In this document: positions 20,256 through 33,376 of the stretch, piece by piece
Layout: the number at the start of each line of letters is the position of its first letter
Position numbering within the stretch: position 1 is the first letter of the stretch
NCBI GenBank assembly: GCA_023055355.1
Contig: JALJCS010000056.1
Coordinates: forward strand, 1,426,001 to 1,490,000
Direction: 5' to 3'
DNA: 64,000 nt
Source: Agelaius tricolor
Lineage: Eukaryota; Chordata; Aves; Passeriformes; Icteridae
Notes under the pieces: generated by a model
The model's input: only the letters and a program-made list of their open reading frames with translations
Told to the model about the DNA's origin: nothing
Database searches by the model: none
Program-made: the position numbers and the translations under genes

Positions 20256-20780
20256 CCATGCTGGTTTTGGAGCTCAGCTTACAAGTCCAGCAAGTACCAA
20301 AAATGGCTTTATTAAATTGTCTAACGCTTGATATGTTATTAATGAGAAAGGAATATGTAAAATACTAGACCTCACTGAAGAAGAATACAATATCAAGAAA
20401 CATGAAGGAAACTACCAACCAGTCTGCTGGACTCTTTGGTCATTGCAGCCAAAAGATTGGTTTAATGAACTCTCCTCCTGGATCCTGGTTGGCACCACAC
20501 AAAATTGCCTGCAATTTTAGAGACTCACAGGATGAGGAGTGATGACTTGCATAGGAGGAAATTTTTATATTGACTAGACTTATGCTTTTGATTATTGAAA
20601 TAGCAATTGTCCATTATATGATTTCCTGTATACTTTCCTCTCCTTTCTCCTCTGTCTGCTAGATTAGGACCCCACTGCTGCCACGAGAGGAAAGGTACCA
20701 TTACTGTGGTCCCAGTCAATGTCTTGAGCCATGGGGTGGTATGAGAGACTGGAAGGATTGCTGGTTTGAAACATTTTGGG
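20256..20780 (+). mobile_element. Short ERV internal remnant between two LTRs
   Basis: 525 bp with no Gag, Pol or Env motif recognised. The LTRs are in the same orientation, so this is a heavily deleted provirus or two adjacent insertions. Confidence 0.5.
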
Positions 20781-21511
20781 TGCATGTGTGGGGGGAAGGG
20801 GCAGGTCTGGCCTTACTCTGGTGAGGCGATGCCCTGCTCTGCACATACACACACCCCCCCCCCACGCCCCCCGGACCTGTATCCCAGCCCCAGAGTGGCT
20901 GCCAGTCACTGGCACACTGGAGGCAATGCTCTACACCCCACCTCTGGAGCTCCTAACCCAGCTCCTAAGTGGCCAGATAACCAGAATTCCCACCTGGGGG
21001 AAGGGCCCAGGAAAGCCAAAGGGTACTTAAACCAAAGCATGAGGCAAGCACATGTCTTAACCCTACCTTTCCTTGTATTTTATATCACTGCTGGAACCAG
21101 GAGTGGTAGCTGTATTTTTTCTTTTCTATACATTTTCTTTCTTCCTTTCTTTCCTTTCTTCCTTCCTTTCTTCCTTTCTTTCTTTTCTTTCTTTCTTCTC
21201 CCTCTTCTAATTTCCTCTTCTCGGAGTTTTGAGTAACATAAAATTGGATGGGCTTGGAGTTTGCTAAGTTGAATGGGCAAAGTTAATGCTTTGTGAAATG
21301 TTTTACGTTGATTGAATGCTGCTCTAAACTTTTGCCAAAGTTCTCTGATTTTCTGAAGTTGCCAGTAAAGTTTTTTTGTTGTTTTGACCTCTTGAGAATA
21401 TATTGTCAGTATTTCTCCCGTGCATCTAACTCAGGGTACATTAAAAAAAAAAAAAAAAAAAAAAAAAAGCCCTTTTAAGAGGCTCATTGAGCAAGTTTTT
21501 GAGGCCTTACA
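20781..21511 (+). repeat. Class II ERV LTR, copy 2 of a pair
   Basis: It starts TGCATGTGTG and ends GAGGCCTTACA. Homology to copy 1 runs throughout. A (TTTC/TTCC)n tract occupies about 21,119-21,200 and a pure A-run about 21,441-21,468, the latter one base different in the right arm. Confidence 0.7.
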
Positions 21512-23520
21512 CTTGGCTGCAGTGATTACAATATTGTGGCGTTTGGGACCTGGCTGTGCACACTGAAGATTAGTACTAAGAAAAAGGTTTTAGATTTTAG
21601 AAGAACAAATTTCAGCTTGTTTAGAGCTCAGTTGTGAGGGATTCCATGGGAAGCTTCCGTGGAGGACAAAGGACCTAGCGAGTGCTGGAAGCTTTTCAAG
21701 AAAACTTTCATGGAAGCACAAAAACAGTTCATCCCCTTTAAAGGTAAGGGAAGTAGGTGAAGCAAAAGACCCCCTTGGCTTAATTGAAAGCTTTTGAGTC
21801 TGCTCAAAACCAAAAGAGAAACATACCAGAGATGGAAAAGCCGATGAATACACCTTGAGAGCTACAAGGGCATTGCTAGGGTGTGCAGAGATTCAGTTAG
21901 AAAAGCAAAAGCTCAGCTTGAATTGAAATTGACCAGACACATCAAAAGCTACAAGGAAGGGCTCTTCAGGTCTGTAAACAACAAGCAGAAACAGAAGGAA
22001 AATATTGGCCCATTGTTAAACAGGAGAGATTAATTAGCCACCAACAACACTGAAAAGGCAAAGGTTCTCAACACTTTCTTCACCTCTGTCTTTACCAGCA
22101 CTGATGGGCCCCAGGATCTGGGAACAAGAATCCAGGTGGATGCAAACACAGACTCACTGGCAGTGAAGGAAGAGTTGGTATGTGAACTATTACAGGAGCT
22201 TGACCCTGACAATTTATGGGCCCTGAAAATATCCACCTGAGGGTGTTAAGAGCTGGCTGATATTGTTGTGAGGCCACTCTCCATGATCTTTGAGAAGTTG
22301 TGAAGACTGGGGAATCTGAAGAAGGCTAATGTCATCCCTATCTACAAGAAGTGCTTAAAGGAGAATCCAGGAAGTTATAGGCCCATCAATCTTACTTCAG
22401 TTCCTGGGAAAGTTATGGAACAAATCTTCCTGGGGCCTATCACAAGTCAGATGAAACATGTGATTGGGAAAAGCCAGCACAAGGACAAGTTGTTCTTGAC
22501 AAACCTGATAGCCTTCTATGACAAAGTAACCTGCTCAGTTGATGTGAGGCAAGCAATGAACACTGTCTACCTGGATTTCCCCAAGGTTTTCAATATGTTT
22601 TCCTAGTCTCCTCCTAGAGAAACTGATGTGTTATGGTCTAGACAAGTGGTCTGTGAGGTGGGTGGGGAACTGGCTGACAGGCCACACCCAGAGGGTGGTG
22701 GTAAATAGTTCCTTTTCAAACTGGCAATCTGTCACAAGTGGGGTCCCCCAGGGATCGATATTGGGCCCATTGCTATTTAATATCTTCATAAGTGATCTGG
22801 AGGATGGGATGAAGTGTACCCTGATGAAGTGTGCCAATGATACCAAACTGAGTGGGGAAGTGGACACTTGGGAAGGGAGAACCACCCTGCAGGAAGACCT
22901 GGATAGGCCAGAAGAGTGGACTAACAAGAACCTTATGAAGTTCAACAAGGACAAATGTAAGGTCTTGCACCTGTGAAAACATAATCCAGGAGTGCAGCAC
23001 AGGCTGGGAAAGGGACCTGGGGGTCCTGGTGGACAATGAGCTCAATATGAGCGAACAGTGAGCTGCTGTGGCAGAGTCAACAGGATGCTGAGTTGCATAA
23101 ACAAGGGCATCACCAGCAGAGATAAAGAAGTCATTATCCCACTCTACTCAGTGCCTTGTCAGGCCTCACCTGGAATACTGTGTTCAGTTTTGGTCCTTGC
23201 TATATGAAAAAGATGTGGACAGGCTCAAGAGGGTCTACAGAAGGGCCACAAAGATCATCAAAGAACTGTGAAACCTGCCATATGAGGAAAGGCTGAGAGA
23301 ACTGGGTTCTGAGGAAAGGCTTAGGGGGAGACCTTATCACCATGCTCTAGTATTTAAAGGGTGGTGACAAAGAAAACAGAGACTCCCTTTTTACATGGAA
23401 AAGAGGAGGGGGGGGTAATGGGTACAAGTTACTCCTGGGGACATTCTGATTGGATACAAGAGGAAAATTTTTCACAATGAGAACAATCAGCTACACCATG
23501 TCAATTCACCACCAGAGCAT
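21512..23520 (+). mobile_element. Decayed CR1 LINE, truncated at both ends
   Basis: Plus-strand remnants of the CR1 ORF2 product (endonuclease/reverse transcriptase that copies CR1 RNA at nicked DNA). The RT region at 22,626-22,976 keeps GSILGPLLFNIF. The catalytic FADD box reads CAND, so the first Asp is lost. Upstream pieces around 22,320-22,600 include NPGSYRPINL-type sequence. Numerous stops and frameshifts are present. The 3' untranslated tail typical of CR1 is absent. Confidence 0.85.
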
Positions 23521-24541
23521 CTCTTTCTAGCAGTTTGCTTATGCAGCTATAACTTCACTGGGATATATATGTACTTGGCTTTTTGTTTCACTTGTCTAGT
23601 GCTGACCTAGTAAAAATTTAACAGTCATTACCTCTTAGTATCACCTAAGCAGGGCCCAGATTCCCCTGTCTCAGGACATGACTGTAGCCTTTTTTTTTTT
23701 TTTTTTTTTTTGCTACAGTATTTTAGCTAATGAATTCATGAACGAAAAACAGCGTTCTCCTCCCCCAGCCTCCCCACATTTTACAACAAACACAAAATTA
23801 CTGGCACACTAAGGGGTTAAAAAGCAGTAATGAAGAGCAGCCTTCTTTTCTCCCTAACACAGATACATTAAGCAACCCTTAGTTATTAAAAATGAATATA
23901 TATCTCTAATCCCTGTCAGGGGATTACTTAAGGACCTCTACCACATGAGCAGTAATTCCGGTGCTAACCCTAGGAGGAAGGAGGGAATTATTTAAGAAAA
24001 GGTACACAGTTACACACATGCATGTGTTTATAAAAAGCCCATACATCTATCATCTCCTTACAAATAGAGGAGGAACTAAAGAAGCAGCAATTTCAAAACT
24101 TCACTTTAAATGCTACTACATTCATTTTGAAATTCTTTGATTTTTGCACAATTCAAAAAATGGTACAAAGCAGCAGTATGAGCTATCACGGCTGAAGCCA
24201 AGCACTTTGAAAACAGTGTCTTGGTCCTCAAACAATATATTTGCCTGCTGGTGAGTGATGCTCCACAAGAACAGCTTATTTTGACATTGCTACTAATGCC
24301 CTCTCCAACCTTCCCCCAACACAGCACCCCCTTAGTGCTGTCAGTGCAGTTTAAAAGGTAAATTCATGGAAACAATAGCTGTGAGGTAGTCATATTTTAA
24401 CATCCTTGTCACATTTTCTTTTCCTCCTTTGCCTATGGGCTTCTTTGATTTCCCCGACATTATTTGTGGTGTAGCATACAAGCAATTCCTCCTCTAACTG
24501 AAGAGCTTTAAATATTATCTGATGATATCCAGCTAGGGATC
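23521..24541. other. Low-copy-looking interval, no gene recognised
   Basis: No long frame. A T-run lies at about 23,691-23,711. The sequence does not resemble the repeat families in the window and may be original sex-chromosome DNA. Confidence 0.4.
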
Positions 24542-25126
24542 TGTGTTGGTTTTGGCTGGGGAAGAGTTAATTTTCTTCATAGTAGCTAGTATGAAGCCAT
24601 GTTTTGGATTTGTGATCAAAACGGTGTTGATAATTCAGGGATATATTTGTTATTGAAGAGTAGTGCTTACACAGAGTCAAGGCCTTTACTGCTTCTAGTA
24701 CCACCCTGCTGGTGGGAGTGCACAAGAAGTTGGGAGGGGACACAGCCAGAATAGCTGACCCCAGCTGACCAAAGGGATATCCCATACCGTATGACATCAT
24801 GCTCAGCAGATAAAGCTGGGGGAAGAAGGAGGAAGGGGGAACATTCAGAAGGATGGTGTTCTGTATTCCCAAGTCACCATTGCACATGATGGAGTCCTGC
24901 TTTCCTGGGGATAGCTGAACACCTGCCTGCCCATGGGAAATGGTGAATGAATTCCTTGTTTTGCTTTGCTTGTGTACATGGCTTTTCTTTCCCTATTATT
25001 AATCTGTCTTTATCTCAACTGATGTGTTTTCTCACTTTTACCCTTCTGATTGAAGCCCCCATTCCAGGGAAAAGTGAGCCAACAGCTGTGTGGTGCTTGG
25101 TTGTCAACTGGGGTTAAACCACAACA
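24542..25126 (+). repeat. 5' LTR of an ERVL element
   Basis: It starts TGTGTTGGTTTTGGCTGGG and ends TTAAACCACAACA. It is the best-preserved plus-strand copy of this ERVL LTR, with CATCATGCTCAGCAGATAAAGC promoter-like region at about 24,796-24,818 (TATA weakened to GATAAA). Confidence 0.88.
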
Positions 25127-25311
25127 GTCCTTTCTGATACCACACGTGGGGCTTGAAGGGTTTGTGATAACGACAGATTGACTAGGATATGCTAGAGCGA
25201 ATTTATAGCTGTTATTGCTGTTTAGCTATTAATAGACAGGCTCCTGTGCTTGCCATGGTACTTGTTTGCCTCACTGTATATTAGTCTACTGCTCGTTAGT
25301 GGATGCTTTTT
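25127..25311 (+). mobile_element. ERVL internal 5' leader
   Basis: The sequence starting GTCCTTTCTGATACCACACG lies directly after the LTR, in primer-binding-site position. It continues until a CR1 3' end begins at 25,312. Confidence 0.7.
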
Positions 25312-28300
25312 CATAGAATTATATAAACATTTAAGTTGGAAAAGACTTCAAAGATCATCGAGTCCAACTATTAACCTAACACTGATCAGTCCACCACTAA
25401 ACCATGTCCTTAAGTGCCACATCCACACGGCTTTTAAATACCTCCAGGGATGGGGACTCAACCACTTCCCTGGGCAGCCTCTTTCAATGCTTGGCCACCC
25501 TTTCAGTGAAGAAATTTTTTCTAATATCCAATCTAAACCTCTCCTGGCACAACTTGAGGCCATTTCCTCTTGTCCTATCCCTTGTTACTTGAGAGAAGAG
25601 ATCAACTCCCACCTCGCTACAGCCTCCTTTCAGGTAGTCGCAGAGAGCAATAAGGTCTCCCCATAGCCTCCTTTTCTCCAGGCCAAACACCCCCAGCCCC
25701 CTCAGCCGCTCCTCATAAGACTTGTGCTCCAGCCACTTTTCCAGCTACATTACCCTTCTGTGGACACACTCCAGCACCTCAATGTCTTTCTTGTAGTGAG
25801 GTGCCCAAAACTGAACACAGGCTTCGAGGTATGGCCTCACCAGTGCCGAGTACAGGGGGACGATTGCTTCCCTGGTCCTGCTTCCTGCACTATTTCTGAT
25901 ACAAGCCAGGATGCCATTGGCCTTCTTGGCCACCTGGGCACACACTGGCTCACGTTCAGCTGGCTGCCAACCAGCAGCCCCAGGGCCTTTTCTGCCAAAC
26001 AGCTTTCCAGCCACTCTTCCCCAAGCCTGTAGCGCTGCGGGGGGTCGTTGTGACCCAAGTGCGGGACCCAGCACTTGGCCTTGTTGAACTGAATACCATT
26101 GGTCTTGGCCCATCAATCCAGCCTGTTCAAATCCCTCTGCAGAGCCTTCTCACCCAACTTGGCGTCATCTGCAAACTTACTGAGGGTGCACTCAATCCCC
26201 TCATCCAGATCATCCATAAAGATATTAAACAGGACTGGACTCAATACTGAGCCCTGGAGAACACAACTAATGACTGGCCACCAGCTGGATGTTAACTCCA
26301 TTCACCACCACTCTCTGGGCTTAACCATCCAGCCAGTTTTTTACCCAGCAAAGAGTGCATCCATCTGAGCCATTGAGCAGCCAGTTTCTCCAGGAGAATG
26401 CTGTGGGAAACAGTGTTAGAGGCTTTACTAAAGTTTAGATAGACAACATCCACAGCCTTTCCCTCATCAACTAAGCAGGTCACCCTGTCAAAGAAGGAGA
26501 CCAGGTTACTCAAGCCTTTCATAAACCAATGCTGACTGGACTTGATCACCTGGTTGCCTCTGACATGATGGCACTCAAGATGATCTGCTCTATGACCTTC
26601 CCCAGCAGCAAGGTAAGACTGACAGGCCTGTAGTTCCCTGGATCCTCCTTCTGGCCCTTCTTGCAGATGGGCATCATATTTGCTAACCCCCAGTCAATTG
26701 GGACCTCTCCGGATAGCCAGGACTGCTGGTAAATGGTTGAAAGTGGCTTGGCAAGCTCTTCTGCCAGCTCCCTCAGTACCCTTGGGTGGATCCCATCTGG
26801 CCCCATAGACAAGTAGTGTAGCAGGTTACTGACCATTTCCCCTTGGACTATGGTGGCTTCATTCTGCTACTCATCCCTGTCAGGGAGCTGAGTACCTGGA
26901 GAACAACTGGTCTTACTATTAAAGACTGAGGCAAAGAAGGCATTAAGTACCTCAGCCTTTTCCTCATCCTTTGTCACTATGTTTCTCCCTGCATCCAATA
27001 AAAGATGGAGATTCTCCTTAGCCCTCCTTTTGTTGCTGATGTATTTGTAAAAACATTTTTATTGTCTTTTACGGCAGTATCCAGATTAAGTTCTAGTCAG
27101 GATTTGGCCATTCTAATTTTCTCTGTGCATTACCTCACAACATCCTTGTAGTCCTCTTGAGTTGCCTGCCCCTTCTTCCAAAGTTCCTAAACTCTGTTTT
27201 TGTTCTGAGTTCCAGTCAAAGCTCTCTGTTCAGCCAGGCTGGCCTTCTTCCCCACTGGCTCAGATTTCAGAACATAGGAATGGCCTGCTCCTGAGCCTTT
27301 AAGATTTCCTTCTTAAAGTGCATGGATGTGTTCTTCCTGGACTCCTTTGTCCTTCAGGACTGCCTCCCAACAGACTCTGTCAATCAGGCCCCTAAACAGG
27401 CCAAAGCCTGCCCTCCACAAGTCCAAGGTGGTAGTTCTACTGACCCCCGTCCTTACTTCTCCAAGAATCAAAAACTCTTATAGTTTTGTGACCGCTGTGC
27501 CCAAGATGGCCTCCAACCATCACATCGCCCACCAGTCCTTCTCTGTTCACATACAAGAGGTCCAGCCTCCCCTAATTGGCTCACTCACCAACTGTGTCAG
27601 GAGGTTCTCTTCCACACACTCCAGGAACCTCCTAGACTGTTTCCTCTTTGCTGTATTGTATTTCCAGCAGACATCTGGTAAGTTGAAATCCCACATGAGA
27701 ACAAGGGCTAGTGATTCTCAGACTTCTCCCAGCTGTTTATAGTATATTTCATCTGCCTCTTCATTCCATAACAGACTCCCATCAGATCTGCCTTGTTGGC
27801 CTTTCCCCTTAATACTGACACTTAAATGCTCAACCCTATCAGTGCCATCGTTAAGCTCTAGACAATCAAAACACTCCCTAATATACAGGGCTACCCCACC
27901 TTCCTTGCCTGTTCCTTCTGAAGTGTTTATAGCCATTCATTGCAGCACTCCAGCTGTGCGAGTCATCCCATCATGTGTCCGTGATGGCAACTATGTCATA
28001 GTTTTCCTGCTGCACAATGGCTTCCAGTTCCTCCCGTTTGTTGCTCATGCTGTGTGCATTGGTGTAGATGCACCTCAGTTGGACTATTCTCAGGCGCATC
28101 TGTAGTTTATAACACATCAATAACCCTTGTGTCTTTGCTGCCACATGGATCTCCATCCCCTACCTCCACTAAGACTGCAGACCAAAGGACCTCACTAGTT
28201 TCTTAAACACTGGCATGTTGCCTCCAGGCTTATCTCTAGTGAGCCTGGGTTTATCTCTTTCTCCCTTGCAATCTAGTTTAAAGCTCTTTCAATGAGCCTT

Positions 28301-29320
28301 GCTAACTCCTAGGCAAAGATCTTTTTTCCCCTTTGACACAGGTGTACCCCATCTGTTGCCCACAGGCCTGGTGTCACAGACCGACCCATGATCAAAGAAC
28401 CCAAAATTCTGCCAGTGACACCAGGCTTGGAACCAGATACTGATCTTCTGGCTCTTTCTGTTTCTTCCCTCATCATTCCCTGCGACTGGAAGGATAGAGA
28501 AAAATATTACTTCTGCTCCTGATCCCTTAACCAGTCGTCCCAAGGCCCTGAAGTCTCTCTTGATTGCCCTCAGACTTCCTGTTGCAACTTCATTGCTGCC
28601 TACCTGAAAACTTAATAATGGGTGATAATTTGAGGGCCGTACCAGGGTAGGAAGCTTTCTCTTCTCATCTTTAACCTGGGTCCCAGGGAGGCAGCAGACT
28701 TCCCTAAGAAGTGGGTCTGGTCTGCATATGGGGCCTTCTGTTCCCTTCATAAGGGAGTCTCCTATGACAACAACCTGTTTACTTTTCTTTATGGAAGCGG
28801 TTTTGATGCAGGGCATAGGCTGACTTAACCTCAGCAACACATCCATGCTAAATGAACTATTGTCCTCATTATCGTTCGGCTCCACTTGCAGAGCCTTGTA
28901 TCCATTATGCAATGGCACTTGGGAAGGTGGGGCAGTCACAGAGGAGATGCACTTGCTGCGCTGGGCAGGCACTTGCCTCCATTGGCCCCTATTCCTTATG
29001 TCACCATGTTCAGCTGGGAGGAGAGAGGATAGGGAATCCTCCATATCATGCACCCTGTCTACCTGTCAGGCCTGTCCCAGGGTAGGTAGGGTGCGATTCC
29101 AGTAATCTCTCACACTCCCTGATACTCCTCAACCTATTCACTTCCTGCCAGAGCTCTGCCACTAAGTAGAGGAGTTCCTTTACCTGGGCTCACCTCCCAC
29201 AGGTGTGCTCACTACTGATGCCCAGTACTGGCATAAGAGCAGGGCACACCCTGCAGCCTGATACATGTTCCCACCGGACCTCTGGGCAGCTGTGTCAGTC
29301 ACAGTGGGTACAGAGTTTAG
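25312..29320 (-). mobile_element. Nearly full-length CR1 LINE inside the ERVL
   Basis: About 4.0 kb on the minus strand. The CR1 3' end (GTTGGACTCGATGATC, then an ATTCTATGA-type terminus) is at 25,312-25,370, and ORF1 lies near 28,289-29,053. ORF2 product pieces run between: an endonuclease start with CIYTNAHS (about 28,060-28,090), RT with SMGPDGIHPRVLREL (about 26,780-26,820), FADD at about 26,180-26,192, and a C-terminal tract to 25,400. Stops and frameshifts interrupt ORF2. It sits between two parts of an ERVL whose gag-pol is missing. Confidence 0.92.
28289..29053 (-). pseudogene. CR1 ORF1 remnant
   Basis: A 254-codon open frame at the 5' side of the CR1. It contains KQVVVIGDSLMKGTEGPIC and, later, a VGSNEVATGSL segment. 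These fit the SGNH-type esterase-like domain known from CR1-group ORF1 proteins (GDS nucleophile block, then a G-N block). The C-terminal half drifts from that pattern, probably after frameshift. The frame is adjacent to and upstream of the ORF2 pieces. The mirror copy is at 48,685-49,449 and is identical. Confidence 0.7.
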
Positions 29321-29973
29321 AGAGGCCATAGCTTTCTACCAGGTAGTACGATTGCTCTCTGGAGCACCTCAAAGCATGTAGCCATGGATGAGCCCACAAA
29401 AGAGCAGGTACACCCCTGGAGGACCTGAAGCCATGGGTAAGGCTTTGTTGGAACAAGTACACCCTTAAGGGACTGCAGTCTGTGGATAAGTCCAAGCCAG
29501 AACAGGGGCAAGGAGAGGAGTTCATTGCAATATTAAACCCTAGAACCTGGTCCAAAGGGACCAGTGGTGGAGACTGTAGCGGAAATACCTTTAAAATGTT
29601 GCAACCTAATATTTGAGTTGCCTGTTATAGGAATTACTATAGCAGGAATCACCTGAACCAATGGAAGAGAAGTCTTACAAGAAGCAGTTGTAGTGCAGCA
29701 GTGACCTGACCTGAACTGACCTTGGTGCCCAGTAGCTGCATCCAACACAGCATTTCTGTCCTGAGTGACCACTATAGCAGATGGAGCCCAAAGTCATGGA
29801 CTAAATGAACTCGGTAGACATTTGTGGACATTTTGCAGGGGTGGTCCATAGACTAAGGGAATGATAGGTGTATTGTATCAAATGATGGAAAGGGAGGTGG
29901 TGGTTAATGAGGATATATTGGCTAGTGTGGGACCTGACCATGATATAAATGGTATGGAATAAGGGGTGGAGAA
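29321..29973 (+). mobile_element. ERVL internal 3' part
   Basis: It precedes the 3' LTR and ends in a purine-rich GGAATAAGGGGTGGAGAA tract (29,957-29,973), suitable as a polypurine tract. It has no coding frame and matches the non-coding 3' region expected of an env-less ERVL. Confidence 0.7.
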
Positions 29974-30442
29974 TGTGCTGGTTTTGGCTGGGATAGAGTT
30001 AATTTTCTTCATAGTAGCTAGTATGGAGCTATGATTTGGATTTGTGCTGTAAACAGTGTTGATAACAGAGGGATGTTGTTGTTATTGCTGAGCAGTGCTT
30101 ACACACAGCCAAGGCCTTTTCTGCTTCTCACACCATCCCACCAGAGAGGATGCTAGGAGTGCACAAGAAGTTGGGAGGGGACACAGTCGGGACAGCTGAC
30201 CCCAACTACACCAACTACCTGGAGATGGATGAACATCTGCCCGCTGATGGGAAGTGGTGAATGAATTCCTTGTTTTGCTTTGCTTGCGCACATGGCTTTT
30301 GCTTTCCCTATTAAACTGCATTTATTGCAACCCATGAGTTTTTTTCATTTTTACTCTTCGGATTCTCTCCCCCATCCCATCAGGGGAGGGTGAGTGAGCA
30401 GCCGTGTGGTGCTTAGTTGCCGGCTGGAGTTAAACCACAACA
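29974..30442 (+). repeat. 3' LTR of the ERVL, internally deleted
   Basis: It starts TGTGCTGGTTTTGGCTGGG and ends TTAAACCACAACA. It lacks about 110 bp around the promoter segment present in the 5' LTR. Flanks do not give a clear target duplication for the ERVL. Confidence 0.87.
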
Positions 30443-32311
30443 GGTCCATAATTTGTCTAACTTTTCTCACAATGAATAATGCCTATTAACACAAAATAAT
30501 ACCACTGACCTCTTACAAGATTAATCCCTTGAACTGGCACTACTAATTACTGAGATTCTGGCATTGTATCTCTAGCTTTAGGATGCAAGGAACATTAGAA
30601 CTACAATATTTCTTCAACCAAAGACTCAGAATGCTGTCATAATTACCTGCTACCCAGTGCTGTTACATAAATATAATCTCATATAATCAGCAATTATGAT
30701 CCTCTGCTCTCCAGAGTTCCTCTTACATAAAAAGACAAGCCAAGTACTTCATCTACTGCCCCCTTCTCTTCCTGTACAGTCCAGGGTCAGTGCCTTTTCT
30801 TTAGATGCTTTTATTTGAAACAGTTCAGCAAAGGGTCAAAGAGGACACCACACTCATCCTGTTGGACATCTGAAGTAGCCTAAAAGAGAGAGTTTGAGTA
30901 CAATACAACCAGCCTTTTTCCCCCCCCCTCTTTCAAAAAAACCTACTTGAAACTGGAAGGTAGGAGGCAATCTTCAGACACTTAAGCTTAAATTAGAACC
31001 TTCCTGGTTTTCCCTCACCCTTTCTGAATATACTCAAGAGACTGGTAGAAAAACCATACATACCTTACATATAATGAGAGAAAGAGACAATGTACAAGAC
31101 TTAATTTTCATTTACTATTCACCTGTGTTGGTCAATTTACCCTATCCCAATTTTCATATTATGTCTTCCCTTTACACTGTTCTTGCATTGCTGCCCTCTT
31201 ACAACCAACTCTATTCTGTGGTGTAATTTGCTTCCCCCCCTTCTTCATTGATCAATGTGCTTCCAAGAGACCAAACACCAACAGAAACTATAAACACTAT
31301 CAAGATGAGAAATGGAAGAACTCTAGCTCTAAAACAATAGGACAAGGCAAATTAAGCTACAGAATAAAGATGCTGTTAATATCATGTATACAGAAAGGGA
31401 ATATTCAGTATTTGCTGTTGAAGAGCGTTTCTGCTCTTTTAAATACTTAATTCTGTTAGCCAAAACAGAACTCCTGCATTTGTAAGTCCCTCTTTCGAAC
31501 ATGTCATATAAGCCTTCCTTCTCCGTGCTTCAAGCTTTTTTTTACATTATAGATATAAAACCCAGTAAAATTGAAACAGCATTATTTGATAAAATATATT
31601 CTTGAAATAAGAAACCGTACATTACATACACTGTACTTTGTTCAATTAGAAAAAAGCCACAAACAATACAACAACCAAACCCAAAACCAACAACACTAAA
31701 CAAAGACAGGAATGCATGAGATTGTACAAAACAGTTACAGGACCATCATCACGGGACCATGAAAAAAAAAAAGAAGCAAAAGTGATGGATAAAGCAAGAA
31801 TGACCGCTTCAATGCTATTGAAGTGAGACTGCTTCTCTACTATGCAAACAAATTAATGCAATGATGCTGAAGTTAACTGACAGTGCTAATCTACTGTAGT
31901 AGGCATGCAGGAATATATACTAAGAGTGAATAGCATGCTCTCAGGATGGGATTTCTACATGAAAAATTATAATTTTATGTATGTTGGCAAACCAATGTAA
32001 AGTCTACAGAGAGCATCTTCCAGGATATGTAGTAAATAAACTTCTCACACCCCTAGCCTTTGAGTCAAATAGTTGCATTTGTACAGCAGCATATGGGAAA
32101 TCTGACTTGGTATGAAAGTTTGATACTGTCTCTGGATATTCTCATTATATTTAAGAGCAATTTAAGAGAGATCCACAAAAGCAATAGTTATTTTCAAACT
32201 ATTTTACAAGAAAAGCAAAATAGCTTATTGAGACTACCAAGAAATAATTGCTTGCACCTGCTAATTTTTCAAATCCCAATTGTGGTGGTGCTTCCCCCCC
32301 CAGCCACACTA
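30443..32311. other. Low-copy-looking DNA in the left arm
   Basis: AT-rich sequence without repeat ends or long frames. The segment 31,440-32,050, read on the minus strand, has the character of untranslated or intronic host DNA. It includes the candidate terminal exon listed separately. Confidence 0.4.
30811..30879 (-). other. Candidate 3'-terminal exon, host gene unknown
   Basis: On the minus strand a pyrimidine-rich tract ending TTTTAG is followed by 22 codons and TAA. The stop overlaps an AATAAA signal. The peptide includes SDVQQDECGVLFDPLLNCF and I do not recognise it. The mirror copy at 46,859-46,927 is identical. It could be chance. Confidence 0.2.
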
Positions 32312-33376
32312 TGATCTGAGAAATGCTCGTTAGGCCTTGGCCTTGATGAACAGCACCTGGACTAAGCTCCTCTTGAGCTTATCAGAAACACTGTCTGCTC
32401 CCAGGAACTTGTGCCGTCTAACAAGCTCCTGTTTTTTAACAGCCTTGGAAACTTATTTTTCTTGCCTGAATTACAACCCAAATGGAATAACACTTTTGTT
32501 ATCAAACTTTCAAAGAAAGTTACTGACCCGAATTGCAGCCAGGATGGAAAATTACTATGACTAAAGCCCGCTCTCTTGCGGCCCTATAAACACCAGTCCA
32601 AATGAGACCCTTTGAGCTCTCTTGGACTGCAGCGGGCTGTGACCAGCAACCTCCCTCTGAGTGCCAGTGAACTCTCAAGTTTGCCATACTCGGAGGACTG
32701 CCAAATGATGATGGATCCTGGGCTGATACCCCCCCCCCCCCCCCACTCCTCAAGGCTCAACCCTTTGCCCATTGAGAAGATGCAAGTGCATCCAAAGTGA
32801 GTACTTCACTGAATTCAAGGGGAATTTTTTCACAGGTAGCTTGTACAGACTCTTTATGTCTGTGCACATGCAAGTGTCAATATGCTACAGCAAGTGTACC
32901 AGGAATGCAGCTCTCCTAGATTCTTAAGCACGTTAGATTTGTAAGTTAGGCTTATAAGTGAGTTACTGTTGTGCTTATACTAAGTTCTATAGAATCTCTT
33001 GTTAATTTGTTTATATTAGGCTATCAATTAGGTGCTGTTAAGTTTAGGTGCTGTTAAACCTTTAGGCCTAAACTGTTGGTCAAGTCCAGGGCTAAGTTCA
33101 GCAAGGGGGTCCACTCTGAACCTTGTGACTCAATGGGAGGCTCTCCCTCATTCCTTTTTATCCTTACTCAACCTCCACATACATAATTTTTTGTTGATTT
33201 TAGTTTTAGATTGATTTATTTTAGATTTTAGTCCAATTTTTCTCAGTGTGCTTTAACCATCTAATAAGTAGTAGAGTCAACCTTGACAATGAACTTTGTT
33301 GTGCTTTTGCTTTTATATTAAACCTGATATCGTTGCCAGTGATTCTTTGAGTGACCTAACACACTCATTTGTGACA
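32312..33376 (+). repeat. Long ERV LTR (about 1.06 kb)
   Basis: It starts near TGATCTGAGAAATGC and ends CTCATTTGTGACA, with a polyadenylation-like ATATTAAACCTG near 33,315. Small open frames inside are not real genes. A C-run lies at about 32,730-32,745. No duplication identified. Confidence 0.65.

Noticed and set aside
21119..21200. Regular TTTC/TTCC tract considered as a CRISPR-like or regulatory array
   Set aside because: Simple-sequence microsatellite inside an LTR; no spacer structure and the setting is a vertebrate genome.
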